Source: Puccinia triticina
Taxonomy: Eukaryota > Basidiomycota > Pucciniomycetes > Pucciniales > Pucciniaceae
DNA length: 64,000 nt
NCBI RefSeq assembly: GCF_026914185.1
Contig: NC_070562.1
Coordinates: 7,874,001-7,938,000 of the forward strand
Direction of reading: 5' to 3'
Both the position numbers and the translations under genes were made by a program. The notes under the pieces were generated by a model. That model saw nothing but the letters and a program-made list of their open reading frames with translations, was not told the DNA's origin and did not search any database. Positions within the stretch are counted from its first letter, which is position 1. Every line of letters begins with the position of its first letter. Positions 1 through 11,520 of this stretch are shown here, piece by piece.

Positions 1-320
1 TTGGTGATGATTTCGAGCCTTTTCATAAAGATCAAGGCTTGAATGGAGTCATAAACTACCAAGAGCTACGGGGTTATTTACGTGGATATTTTATTACTGG
101 TGGAAGATATAATGGGGCTTCTCCTCAACTAGCATCTGAAATAATCAAGTTTTGGCATAGCAATAAGCCTGAAGACTGGAACTTACTCTTTGGAAGTAAA
201 GAAGCTCAAAAGGATGCCGGAGAGATCATTAACCACAGCCAGATTGACTCAGAAGTCAAGATGTCAATCTCACAACTCATTCATCATGCATTCCAGCTTG
301 ACCATCCTTCTACTAATTAA
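1..320 (+). CDS. 3' end of an unrecognised protein-coding gene (partial)
   Basis: The frame is open from base 3 at the window edge to a TAA at 318-320 (about 105 residues), so this is the C-terminal end of a gene that begins outside the window. It is hydrophilic with no membrane segment; a Trp-rich patch (KPEDWNLLFG) and a closing helix-like stretch (SQLIHHAFQLDH) are the most distinctive parts. I do not recognise the family. It could be the tail of a rust-specific repeated gene or a transposon-borne gene, because the next 1.5 kb is MITE-rich. Confidence 0.45.
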   Translation, partial: GDDFEPFHKDQGLNGVINYQELRGYLRGYFITGGRYNGASPQLASEIIKFWHSNKPEDWNLLFGSKEAQKDAGEIINHSQIDSEVKMSISQLIHHAFQLDHPSTN

Positions 321-642
321 ACAACTTTCTCAAGATCTGAACACCACTTCATTCCTAAGCCTTAATCAGTTTATTTTATTGGCCGCAAGATTTGCTTGAT
401 TTATATTTCATCCATTCATCATTTTCTTTTGCTGCCCCCGTCACTCCCTTAAGTTTATCAAACCTGGCTGTTTTTTGTTTCCCCATTCAATATGATTAGA
501 TGGTCTCAAAACTTCATTGGAATTTCTGCATCTCTTTTCCAATCATGGAAAAAATCAAACCACTTTGAGCTGTCCCATTCCCCTTTTGCCTTTCACAACC
601 TGCAATTCCCAAACCCCTGTGGCTTTCACACCCCCTGGAACC

Positions 643-1052
643 AGCGGTGGGTAGTTACGGTACGGTTATTGGTAACGTACCAATATCGTAACGGTTTTTC
701 TCTTGTTACCGTTACCGTTAACCGTAACGGAAGTGCGTTACAATATCACACACCCAGGATGCTTGAAATTTGACATCCGTTACGATATCTGCCCACACGG
801 AGGGGCAGATATTGGACTGAATATGATCCAGAGGGGGCCATTTGCCCCTCTTTATCTTGTTAACCGGTGGTTAACGCGTTACGCTACTAGTAACACAAGT
901 AACACACCAAAAAAATCAGGCCCGTTACAATACGGGCCCGGGGTTACAACTGGTTGTTACTATTAGCGCTAACGCCTGAGCGCAGTAACGGCAAGTGTTA
1001 CGCTACGCAGATAACAGCGGTTATCGTAGCGTATTGTAACTACCCACCGCTG
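643..1052. mobile_element. hAT-like MITE, about 410 bp
   Basis: The terminal inverted repeat AGCGGTGGGTAGTTAC is perfect over 16 bp at both ends. The element is flanked by the 8-bp direct repeat CTGGAACC (635-642 and 1053-1060), a length typical of hAT superfamily insertions. One base at the boundary is ambiguous, so the duplication is 7 or 8 bp. The interior is dense in GTAACG/GTTACC blocks in both orientations and could fold back. There is no coding capacity, so it is non-autonomous. Confidence 0.7.
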
Positions 1053-1343
1053 CTGGAACCCCAAAATTGGGGGGATGCCCTTGTACAGCATAAAAGAACC
1101 ACCAATATAAACTTTAATTTGTACCTTGCTTGAAACTTGGTTCTAGACTCCTGAGTTTAATACTTGGACCTCAAATTGAACTTTCTTTCAGAATGCCACA
1201 CCTACTTGAGCAAGTGGAATTAGAAATCACGACAAAGAACTGATGAGTGCTACCAGAAATGGTTATTTATAGTTCTACCATCAGCCAAATCAACCAAAAA
1301 TGACTAATTTTACAGGGACCTGCAACTGAGTGTTAAGATATTA

Positions 1344-1542
1344 GGGGGGTTCACAAATGAATTTTACTAAACTTTGGAGCCAAATTTAAGGCCTTTAAGA
1401 ACAAAATTTTAAAATTTTGGGGAAAAGCACAGCAGCAGATATTACTGATCCATCAGTCCAGTTTATCAACTTTTTAAAAATATGTTCACAAACACCTTAA
1501 AATGGCTCCTAAAGTTTTGTAAATTTAAATTGTGAACCCCCC
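1344..1542. mobile_element. Tc1/mariner-like MITE with TA target duplication
   Basis: The 199-bp element has inverted ends beginning GGGGGGTTCACAA. The similarity continues imperfectly inward for about 40 bp, including an AAACTTTGGAGCCA-like block. A TA dinucleotide flanks each side (1342-1343 and 1543-1544), as expected for Tc1/mariner-type (Stowaway-like) insertion. It is non-coding. Confidence 0.6.
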
Positions 1543-1967
1543 TATTGAAACACCAACACATCATGTCTACACAAATACTTTCCTCCTTCTATTCCGTCCA
1601 AAACTTCCGGACACACATCCTCTACGTAGGTGTATGTATGACAATAAGAACTGTTTGCATTCCTCTGTGGTTTTCCCTTTCAGAGTCCATCTGGTTCACA
1701 CCCCAGTTTTACCTTTCGCACTTGATTGACACTGGTTGCTTCTGAGTCAAAGCATTCTCTTATCGGGGGAGGCTGCCTTGCTTCGACTTGTCGGTCCGGG
1801 CTGTCCAGAGTCCAGACAGGTCCAGACTCCGACCGGGGGAGTGAGAGTGAAACGTGGCTGAGCGATAAGCTTTTCCAAGTCGAAACCTTATTGGAATGAT
1901 CATCAGTATTTATGGGTTTGAGCCTTGAGAGGGTGCGTGTATGTATGTATGCACATATAGAGGTGAT

Positions 1968-4463
1968 ATGGCTTTAGGGGGGGGGGTGATTACGTCATCC
2001 GGTTCTCCGGGGCAGCCCTCTGCTTCACAGCAACCCGCCAGCTCATCTCCTTCCAACAACCACCACCACCACCACCACCAACATCAACATCAACGACTAC
2101 CGAGAAGACCAACAACATCCACAACAAACACACCATCAATCAGAATGCAAGCTAGCGTCGGTCTCGAACTCATCAGCTCAAGCTGGACTCACTCCATCCA
2201 CAGCCACAAGTCTTCCATCAGCTCCCAGCCAACCCTGGCCGAGGACGACCGCCACAACCGCTCCTCATCATCTCTATCCGATCTCGAAGACGAATCAGAA
2301 CCCCCAGTCGAATACTCCGACGCCCCCGTACATGCCGAGGGCGTACCCCAATCCAATACCAAACTATTCGCAAAGTCAGTTGCCCCAATTACGCAGATTG
2401 CTTTCATACACTTGATACTCACCCCACCAACCCCGCCAACAGGAACTATCGCACCCGTGAATTTTGTGACAGCCTATTCGAACTCCTGCGCTCTCAGCTC
2501 AAGCTACCCGGATGGTCAACGCTCTCTGATCAACACAAGCCATCTATCACCATCTCCAAAGTCAGCGGCAGTCTCACCAACGCCGTCTTCTTTGTCTCTT
2601 GTCCGCCACCCGACCCAGCCAGTCAGCCTCAATCGAACACCCAACTACCCCACCAAACATCACCACCCACTGTCCTCTTGCGAATCTATGGGCCATCCTC
2701 CGGCACGCTGATCTCTCGCAAGGAGGAACTCCATCTGCTGCATACCTTGTCCGCTAAATACGGCATCGGACCCCTGCTACTCGGCACATTTGATAACGGT
2801 AGAGTCGAACAGTTCTTCAAATCTCGACCTCTGACCAAGGAAGAGGTGAGAGACCCTCAGATCAGTACTTGGATCGCCCGAAAGATGTCTGAACTTCACT
2901 CAGTTGACCTCTCTACCGTCATCGACTCCGATCATGACCCCCGAAATCAATCTCAATCAAGCTGTCGAGCCAACTCACTCAGTAGCGATAGCAAATGGAT
3001 GCCAGCTGCCATCAATTCCCCCTCCATGAACCACTCAGCTAGCCGTCAGTCTATTTCTTCTTCCTGACTTTCATCCTCTGTTGAAACTGTCAGCCCAGCT
3101 GAAACTAGCTCTACTTCCCTCTTGTAGCCCTTACTACACCTCAACTGCGCTCCTTAAACTACAGTAACTCTACTCGTGAAGGTCAAAAGTCACTCAGCAT
3201 GGCCGTCGGCTCGAAATCAGCCAAAGCCGGTGTCTGGAATAACATCACCCGTTGGCAACACGAAGCCACCAAGGTGTTTGTGGACATCACCAAAGCGCTC
3301 GAGAAACTGGGAATTCAACCACTCCTTCCCACGACAGACGAAGAAGAAGATCCCCTCGAACGATTCAGAGCTACGCCTTTCCCCCTCTCATCCCCTCAAG
3401 CGCTCGCCGAGTTCGTCAAGATCGTCGATTTGCCCCGTCTCATCCTCGAAATGAAAGCCTACCGTGCCTGGATCTATAACCACGAGAGGATCAACGGCAA
3501 AAGCCCCAGGATCTTTAGCCACAATGATACCCAGTCAGCCCCACTTCCCTCTTCTTCTTACATGAGCCTTCTCGAGTCCCAGTTTTTAATCATACCCTTA
3601 CTCTTTCTCTTTAGGTGTGGGAATCTGTTGTTGCGTCAAGATGACGATCCTTTGCTAAGAGAGCAGCCTCAAGATCAGATCATGGTAATTGATGTGAGTC
3701 ATAAACTCCTGTCTACCTTCCAGCCCTTGATGCTGATTTTACGTGCTCTTATTTTGAACAGTTTGAATATGCTTCGGCGAATCCCCGAGGTTTTGATATT
3801 GGTAAGTTGCCGTGAAAAGATGCTGACATGTCAGCACACTGCTTTTACAACCTATTAATGAGAGTATGTTCTTCTTGTTTAGCCAATCATTTTCATGAGT
3901 GGTGTGCAGATTACCACCACCCCACACACTCATACTCCCTGACCAGGCACGGAAATTATCCGACGTATCCTGAGCGAAAGAGGTTCTATCGAGCATACCT
4001 AGGGATCGACTGTGAATACAGCAAAACTAACTCGACCGTCAAAGAAGAAGATCCGTCTGAATCGAGCCCCAAGTCGTATATCAAGCGATTCAAAGACTGT
4101 GAGATCAGCGAGCTTAACTTGGACGAGCCGAGTGACTTGGCGACGCCCACGAAAGCGAGCTTTGTGTCAAAGGGCGGCCACGGTGGGATAGTCGAGAAGG
4201 AGGAGGACGGAGAAGTGACGAGCTTGGAGCAAGACGTCAGCCTCTGGAGCCCCGCCTCGCATGCCATGTGGGCCCTCTGGGGCCTCGTCCAGGCGAGAGA
4301 CGACCTCAAAGTCCAGCTCGATCGCTGGCTCTCTCTCCCGACCCTGTCCCTTGCTAATCCGTCCACCGACGAGTTCGAGTTCGACTACTTCTCCTACTCC
4401 GCTGAGAGGATCATCCTCTTTCGCAGACTCCTGGCCCAGCTCGCCCCCCCTCTCGTCGTCTGA
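1968..4463 (+). CDS. choline kinase (ATP:choline phosphotransferase)
   Basis: Choline kinase makes phosphocholine in the cytosol, the first step of the Kennedy pathway to phosphatidylcholine. The family signature is clear: LLRIYGPSSG and the RPLT/ARKMSELHSVDL block before 3044, then the catalytic HNDTQCGNLL split by an intron, then VIDFEYASANPRGFDIANHF and the WALWGL C-terminus. Phase-consistent exons are ...3044, 3128-3533, 3615-3693, 3762-3801 and 3883-4463 (introns 68-83 nt). The N-terminus is uncertain. A Ser/His-rich, acidic frame starts at ATG 1968 (others at 1941 and 2145). The conserved frame from about 2380 is shifted relative to it, so an unplaced intron or a small indel lies between about 2200 and 2440. 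The poly-His run at 2060-2080 is a trinucleotide repeat. The product is certain; the start is not. Confidence 0.85.
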
Positions 4464-5312
4464 TCCCCTTCCTTCCCCTATTTTGTTCTTCGCTTATCGG
4501 TGCTAATCCCGACCAGATCTTTCGATTTACTCTTAATCAGTTCCTGTGAAATTGTTACGATCTTCTTTAATCATCTAATTTATTCACTTTTCTATTGTTT
4601 TCGGTTGCATTGATGGCTCTCTCCTTATTTTAATGCTTTATCTATTTGATATACGTTAGCATTCCCCGAACAACTTGCTGCCCTTTCTCCTTCCCCCTGG
4701 TCTACCCCCCTCCCTATTTATCAAATGCCCAAATGGCTATACTTAATGTGCGCTTATCTTGTACTTTCTTTCCTGCATTGTTTTCATCACGCACATGTTT
4801 ATTTATCTATCTATTTGGTTCTCCTCTTCGACCCGCCACGTAGTCGCCTTGACCTCCACTTGTTTTGACTTGATTGTCAACTGATGTTGTTGGGGTTTCA
4901 GTGGAGCTGGAGGGGACAAAACAGTCTGGAGAATGCTTGTTGTCCTATTTTTACTCTTATTCTCCTTCATCTCTCTTCGTGTCTATGGAGCAGACATGCA
5001 TGATGTAACTCATTTTGACTTTCCAGTGTTCTCTAATCATATTGACAACCAACTTGATCCCTAGTAGTAACCGTGCTCCTGAGATTCATCTTTTCTTTTG
5101 TCTCTCAGCCTGTGCTTGATCACACATATACACATGTCGTGGCTGGTCATTTTCTTCTCTGCTTCAGAAATCTAGACACGTTTGCAACCAGGCTATTACA
5201 GTAAAAAAGAACCACTGTGCCAAAATACAAATTGCCTCTCCGCTGAAGGCGCCCAGATTCCCATTTGTCGAGGTGCACATGTTTCCCCAACGACTGTCAC
5301 GAATTCCGAATC
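4464..5312. other. gene-free stretch downstream of choline kinase
   Basis: T/C-rich sequence without a coherent reading frame. It probably includes the 3' UTR of the choline kinase gene followed by unique spacer. No inverted repeat or tandem repeat was seen. Confidence 0.5.
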
Positions 5313-5315
5313 TTA

Positions 5316-6156
5316 GAGCATCTCCAACGGTCCGGGGGGCAGTTGGCCTGTGTTCCCCGGCCCGCAGACACATTTCACAGCAATCGCGGCTCAGCTCCAA
5401 TTATGGACTGGCAGTTCAAGCTGCAATCCGACTGACACCTCACTACTCCAGCGCCACCCACCACCCTCTGCGAGCCTGATTCCGGTCATCGGGATGCACA
5501 CATATCGATGACTGGAACGTTCTGGTCACGTTCTGGTCGTCGGGACGCATGTATCTCGATGACCGGAGCAAACCCGGTCATCAGGTGGAGGAAACACTGC
5601 TCTTGATGACCAGAACGGACCCGGTCATCGAGGGGAGTGTTTACTCCTCTCGATGACCGGAACGGACCCAGTCATCGAGGAGAGTGTTTTACTCCTCTTG
5701 ATGACCGGAACGGACCCAGTCATCGAGGGGAGTAAACACTCCCCTCGATCATCAGAGAGAACCGGTCAATGAGGGGAGTGTTTCCTTGTTTACTCCCCTC
5801 AATGATCAGAGAGAACCGGTCACCAAGGGGAGTGTTTACTCCTCTCGATGACCGGAAAAGACCTCGTTATCAAGACGAGGCTCGTTGATTCAATTGATGA
5901 AGTTTTTTTTTCTTGCTTGGTGAGCTGCAAGACTGTGTTGTCCATCTTTGCGAGGTATGAAGAGGAGCGGATGCAGGTGTGTGTGGTCAATTGCGGCCGG
6001 GAGGCGACCCGCAGAAGTCAGCAGGTGATCGCGGGTTGGACTGCCCCCGGCGATGTTCCCAGGGTCGTTCCGCGGGTCCGTTAGCGCGCAAAACAGGATC
6101 CCGGGCGGGCAAAGTTCGCCCCCGAACGCCCAGTCGCGGCTCCGTTAGAGATGCTC
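5316..6156. mobile_element. PIF/Harbinger-like non-autonomous element, about 840 bp, containing a satellite
   Basis: The ends match as an inverted repeat GAGCATCTCCAACGG with one mismatch (the right end reads GAGCATCTCTAACGG in reverse complement). A TTA trinucleotide flanks each side (5313-5315 and 6157-6159), the usual Harbinger target duplication. No transposase is encoded. The outer parts are GC-rich and the middle is a palindromic tandem repeat array (5600-5860). Confidence 0.65.
5600..5860. repeat. tandem array of palindromic units, roughly 45-55 bp each
   Basis: Units built around GATGACCGGAACGGACC, GGTCATCGAGGGGAG and TTTACTCCTCTC repeat about five times with decay. Each joint is itself near self-complementary (for example 5623-5659), so the array could form a series of hairpins. 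A degenerate relative of the motif, GGTCATTGAGGGGAG, occurs at 17225-17515. Confidence 0.7.
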
Positions 6157-6426
6157 TTAGTCGGGATCTTCTTCCGTTTATTATGGGACCCTGGCTCTGA
6201 GATTGAGACGTGGTTCAAAGACACGAGCAAGAATCAAACAAAGCTAGATGTAAAGTAAAAACCTCTCACGAAAACGTGGGATGTATAAAATAGATGCACA
6301 TTTTCTGGACTACATTTCACAAAGATTTGAGAAATGGGATTTGGGACGCTTGAGAAATATTGGAGCAATCCGTCGCATGTAAAAAGCTCATGAGAAAAAG
6401 GTTACTGTGATACCTGTATATAAAGA

Positions 6427-7034
6427 TTAGTAGCAAAAGTCCAAGGTGATGCCGGAGTTCGGGTTGCCCGACTCTTGGATTTGGTAGAGTTGATCGTTTC
6501 CGTCCGTGTGGAAAGCGTCGGGACAATCGGCGTAATTGCAAGCTTTAGACAAACCGTTGGTGAGGGTGATGCGCAATGATTTGTTGTCTGTTACACATGG
6601 ATTCAGAAAGCAGTTAGAAAACGAAAACTCTTGCGGATCAAGTCCAGTTTTGGATGTGCGCACATTGATGGGGAGGGATTAAAGTGATGTCGGCAGATGT
6701 GACGCCGGAGACGAGCGAAAACTCGGCGGCAGTGCACGGCACTCCGTTCTCGTCACAGTTGTTTCCAACAGCAGCAATCACTCTAAAGGTTCCCAATCGA
6801 TCAAACTGGCCGTCAGCTTCATTGTAGGTGTGGGTATAAGCTAGATGTCAGACATGCTTGCCCGTTAGTGTCCCCGTCGTACGTCCAGGTACCACCACTA
6901 CCAGAAGTGACCACTCCGCGCCCAGGAACTTGCATGATGAATCTTTCACCACAGTTGTTGTTAACTTGGATCGTATGTCCCGATGCCGCGCCGAGCACGC
7001 CGCAAGCAATGATCATCAAGCTTACAACCAACAT
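6427..7034 (-). pseudogene. glycopeptide/thaumatin-like small secreted Cys-rich protein, frameshifted
   Basis: The first 70 codons (from ATG at 7034) give a signal peptide (hydrophobic MLVVSLMIIACGVLGAASG) followed by HTIQVNNNCGERF, the opening of fungal glycopeptide/thaumatin-like proteins. Family residues continue in other frames: YNEADGQFDRLG to SADITLIPP around 6680-6845, then FSFSNCFLNPC to the terminal GITLDFCY before the TAG at 6427. Joining these needs two frame changes, near 6850 and near 6670. No GT-AG intron of plausible length fixes either in phase, and the second looks like one extra C in a CCTCCCC tract. I therefore read it as a pseudogene or as assembly indels. It lies 1.3 kb from an intact thaumatin-like gene. 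Confidence 0.55.
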
Positions 7035-8366
7035 GATGCAACCGATGCTTTTGTCTTATAAAGAACTTTTGTAAATAATGCCGAGTTGATAGTAGGATTG
7101 GAGTGTTTCACAGGAGGAACGAGTGAGGATGAGAACGAATAAAATTCCGCCCTAACAAAGACGGCATTTATAACCCTTCTTCTGGTTGTCTCGTGTCCCC
7201 CTCCCCTGGAGTCATGATCACAGCATTTCCCTGAACTGGCTTCTGAGTTTGGAGCCTCCAGGCTCTGGGGTCCGATCAGTGTCATCCAAGAAAGTCGTGA
7301 ATCCCCTAGCATATACTTGCCTGAGGGAACCTTACCCAGCCACCATTTCTTCATATCGAAGAACCCAGGCATGCAAACCGTTGGTCTTGGAATAAGTGAC
7401 CATTGATGTCTTGAATGAATTCACAGCGGAGCTCTACAAGCACGGCCATACCAAGCACTCCCCCAAGGTAATTCCGCCCCGACTGAACTGAACGATGGTC
7501 GCTGGGGCTCCTATATTTTATACATCTTTTGAGCCGGAAAACTTTGAAAAGCCTTAAATGAAATTCAATTTCTCACCTTCCCGCAGCCAGGAAGTCCTCG
7601 AATCCTTCGCTCAAAAGGAGTCTCACTCAAGTCAGCTGCACACTGCAAACAGCATCGCCACTTGATCAGTTGGGATATGCTTCCGCGTGCTATGCAGACG
7701 CAGTCGCCAAGGCACGGTTGTCTTTTTTTGAGGGATTCGAAGTAAATGGCGAATGTAGTTATATCTAATCCCGGACGAGTGGCCGTGAGGCTGGATAACC
7801 GGTGTCTCTGAGGCCTCCTAATAAGGAGCCTCCGATCGGAGTGGTGAAATCTAGGGATAAGACCGAAGTTAAACGCACCAGCATAATGTTTACATAGCCT
7901 CCAGTCATCGCTTCGTGCATGGATCAGTTAAGCTCTTTCAATCTCGCCCGGATTCCCTCGTCCTGCCGGACATTCTTCTTGCCAATTCCAACTTCCCTTG
8001 GGCCCGGGGCTGCGGGGATCCTAGGATTAGTCGATTGCATTGCCGGAGAAGAGAGAGTAGACAGCGAGCAAGCATGTTGAAGCCGGCAGTTTATGCTGTG
8101 TCTATACTGCTGTTGGAGCTTGAGCCTGAATCACAGTCAACTGACTGGCCATCAAAACGGGCTTAAATAGCAGTCACTTCTTGTCTTGTGGGGCAGCAGT
8201 ACCACCCATCTACACTTGGCTAGTCATACAAACTAAGAAAAAGTGATTCCGATTTCCAATTGATCATCATCATTTTGAGCCCGTCCCATTGTGCTGAGGC
8301 GATGAAAAAAGCACATTTCACTGACAGATCCTGTTTGCCAATTTGCTAGATCTTTCGTCTTTTAAA
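7035..8366. other. intergenic stretch between the two thaumatin-like genes
   Basis: About 1.3 kb of unique sequence holding the 5' regions of two genes transcribed away from each other. Open frames here have no recognisable motif or splice logic. No repeat was found. Confidence 0.45.
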
Positions 8367-9172
8367 ATGTTCAAGTCGACTTTGGTTCTGCTCATCGGCT
8401 CTTCCATGAGCGGTCTGGCGATAGGCTACACCCTCCGATTCAAAAATAATTGCCCCTTCACTGTCTGGCCGGCGGTTGGCAAAGCTCCGAATGGGCAACC
8501 TGACCCATCCGTGGCTTACGGCGCCAGACTCGATCCAGGTGGCTCGAGTCAATTTGGAGTTAATGACGGAGAGATAGGAAGTGAGTAACCCATGCTTGAA
8601 ACGTTTGCTGAGTTTTCGAACATCCCGTTATCGGCTCTTGATCTTTCTAAAACCGTGTTCACATGATAATTCTGTAGTTCGTTCTTGGGGTCGTACTGGT
8701 TGTGACGGCGGTGGCGGCAATTGCGCAACCGGGGGTGAGTGGCTGTAAATAAGCGCAGCGTTGATGAAATGACTGATTCAATAACTGATGATGTGTCGCT
8801 TAACATCAACATAGCGTGCAACGGTGGACTTGTATGCACCGACGGAGGGATAACTTCAGGAGTTTTGCTCGGTGAATACGGCTACCAACAGTTTGGTAAC
8901 GTCATCTCTTGGGACCTCTCCCGAGTTGATGGCTCGATCAATAGTCAGTTTATACGTTCATGTTTTTCGGGCTAGCCTATTTTGCTTGCCAGTTTTCTGA
9001 CAACCCGTTCATGAACGGCTCAGTTGATACATCCATCAACAACGGCGGTAACGTCAAAACGTGCAGACAAAGCAATTGTCCATCCGATCAAGCTTTTGCC
9101 CAGCCCAACGACTTCCAAGCAGTCACCACCAGCCCCGTTGGGTCTACTTTCGATATCACTTTCTGTCCATGA
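8367..9172 (+). CDS. small thaumatin-like (PR-5 type) secreted protein
   Basis: Four exons (8367-8580, 8678-8734, 8815-8943, 9024-9172) join in phase to give 182 residues. The ATG at 8367 is followed by a signal peptide (MFKSTLVLLIGSSMSGLAIG). The mature part shows family marks in order: NNCPFTVWPA, then RSWGRTGC, then the signature-like GNCATGAC, a VDGSIN block, and the CPSDQAF...FDITFCP ending. That is the layout of small thaumatin-like proteins of cereals and rusts. The acidic residue usual in the TGDC part of the signature is Ala here. The third intron is placed at 8944-9023 because the nearer acceptor gives an immediate stop. Family members are apoplastic and some bind beta-glucan; the role here is inferred only. 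Confidence 0.8.
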
Positions 9173-9964
9173 TTCACATAAAAAATCCCGACGAGACTAG
9201 ATGTAGATTTAGCATTAAACCTGATTTCTTCTTCCCATTGGTTTATGATTCAAGATCTTCGTACCATCCATCCTGCTAGTGCAACACCAAAGCACAGTTC
9301 AAAATATTGGTCGTGAAACATTGCTTTACTTTTGTATTATTTTCTATTGGTTGAAGATCGAGGGTAGATATGTCATTGTTTTTGAAGTCCACACATACTT
9401 GTCTAGGTTTAACTCTGTTACTTGTATTATGAGCAGATGGCCAGCAACAAAATGAAACATCTAAGAGAACACAATTGTATGTATTTTCTTCTTTTGCCTG
9501 TTGTTCAATGTGATCCCATTCATTTTGAAGATATGGCTTGGGAAATTAAACATGGTGCTTTAAAGCCTAAAGAGCCACAAAAACCAGGTGGAATGCATGA
9601 CCGCAAAGTGCCATACGTGTGTAATCAAAGCCGGGTTAAAAAAATCGAGATCGGAATTTCACTTTCGGAATACATAAATGTTAGTGCTTTCAGTTCCGAG
9701 AATCGCCAGAAATACCAGGCGAAAACAATAAGCCCTGGATGGTACGAGTGGTAAAATCCAAACCAGCTAGTTAGGGAACAAACGGAACAATGTAAAAAGT
9801 TTGGCAATCGTGATATTTATTGATGCGACCATCACTAAGTGGAACGGTGTACTTGTTGCTGAGAGAAATCACCAGTTGTCTGTACTTGAGTATAACGACA
9901 CAACACGGGTTACAGATAATTTTGTTCGTCCGCGCCAAAAACTATAAGCCAGTCACTGTACATA

Positions 9965-11520
9965 CTAATCAGCTTCATAGCGCACACCCATACTCTCCTT
10001 AACCTCCATTCCCATTCTCTTCATTCGAGATGCTTCGACTCTCTCCCTGCAAGTATAAAATTTAGATCGGTTCAGCTGATGAATTCCAAGACTTTATCGA
10101 AAATCAAACTGAGCCTGACCTTTCAATTCGCCTGAGCTGCTCAAGCTGTGCTCTACCAATATACACTTCTCCGTCAGTCTTGGCCACACGCTTGTGCTGT
10201 GCAGCCAGAGCGGCTTCGTCGGCGCGAGGATCATAGGTGTCACTCTGGGTAGTCATGTTGCCAGAACGAATCGCATTCCTATTCAACCAAGACACACATC
10301 AGCTAAAAGGTGGGCGATCATGAAACGCGGTGGATGAAATAAATAAGTAGGACTTACATCCTCGCTTCATATTTTTCTAGTGCATAAAACTTTTCATGCG
10401 GTAATGTAGCTGTATTAAAGTCCTCCATATATACCCTGTAGATCAAGTCACAATAGCCTTAGCGAATGGGAATACAACCATTACTGGCTCGGATAAAAAT
10501 TGAAGAGCACTGACTTAAAAAGCTCTTTCATTTTGATCTGAGAAACCGTTTCGGGATTCAGCATCTTTTCTTCTACCATCCAGGCTCTACAAGTAACGCC
10601 ATCATTAAATTAGGTTAGTCAGTAAAACGGACGGCCGTCCATCTGTGTCCGTGTTTGCTCCAAAGAAGAACGGGGTGGGTAATAAACTAACCTGAACTCT
10701 TGATCCTTGGTAAACATATCAGCTTCAGTGATGATTCCGTACTTACCATATTCACTGATGGCGGATTTGTGTTTTGAGGATTGTTCCTTCTTTTGCCTTT
10801 TCTGCTTAAATAAACGAAGATGAAAATGGGAAACCAAATATGTCAATGAATGTATCCACCTAATTTTATTCGCTTGTCCAGTTGTGTATCAGTTGGTTAC
10901 AGACTAGAGGGACACACCTTCTCTTTTTCTTTTTTTTCTCGTTTTCTTCGCTTTCGTTCTTTCTTTTCGGCCCGGGCCTGTTTCTTACGAGCATGTTCAT
11001 CCGAGCTATCGTCACCTGGACTTCGGTGCCGGCTCTTATGAGGTCGTTTGCTTTTAGACTTGCTGGAATGTTTATGCGACTCATGACGGTCATCGCTCGA
11101 TGTCGATGACTCCCTTTTGCTTTTTGCTTTTTTTGAATGTTTGCGTTCTTTGGAGCGTTCTTTTTCTGAAGAAACAGACGACGAAGATGAGGATGAGGAT
11201 GAGCTTATGGAATGACGCCGGCCTCGAGTTGAGGATCGGGAGGGCGAGTCGTGCCTTCCAGCGTATCGATCACGTTCTCGTTTATCACTGCAGACAGTTT
11301 CTCGATCTCGGGAGCCTCTTCTGCGATCCCTGTCCTCATGCCTTTGGCTCGGTCTTCGATCGCGGCTACGGCTCCTTCGGACGCCTTCGCGGTGTCTGTC
11401 ACGTTCGCCGCGATTTGGGCTTCGTCTATCTCCCGGTCCGCTGCTCCTTCCGTGACCAGGACTTCGGCTCCGTCCACGATAAGTGTGCGAGCGTGACGGC
11501 CCTGAGTCTTCGCTTGGCAT
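9965..11520 (-). CDS. RS-rich nuclear protein with conserved C-terminal module (368 aa)
   Basis: Six exons join in phase: 11520-10918, 10804-10692, 10586-10515, 10435-10358, 10278-10120, 10046-9965. Residues 1-201 are an Arg/Ser/Lys-rich low-complexity domain (RSRSRDRR-type, a Ser run, then K/E-rich), typical of splicing-associated nuclear proteins. After it comes a compact conserved-looking module: YGKYGIITEADMF, EFRAWMVEEK, MEDFNTATLPHEKFY, then DPRADEAALAAQHKR and a basic coiled region. The EF-x-W-x-x-EEK plus DFN pattern resembles the family that includes the plant style cell-cycle inhibitor SCI1, but I cannot confirm this. It shares a 357-bp divergent intergenic region with the U1-C gene. 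Gene structure is well supported; function is not. Confidence 0.75.

Noticed and set aside
1941..2711. Separate His-rich gene before choline kinase
   Set aside because: Its composition suits the disordered N-terminus of choline kinase and the kinase frame follows directly; treated as part of that gene with an unresolved junction.
7022..7372. 116-residue minus-strand ORF upstream of the glycopeptide-like gene
   Set aside because: It overlaps the signal-peptide start in another frame and shows no motif; probably promoter or UTR sequence.
9422..9754. 110-residue ORF downstream of the thaumatin-like gene
   Set aside because: It starts from a non-ATG codon and has no domain, signal peptide or splice context.
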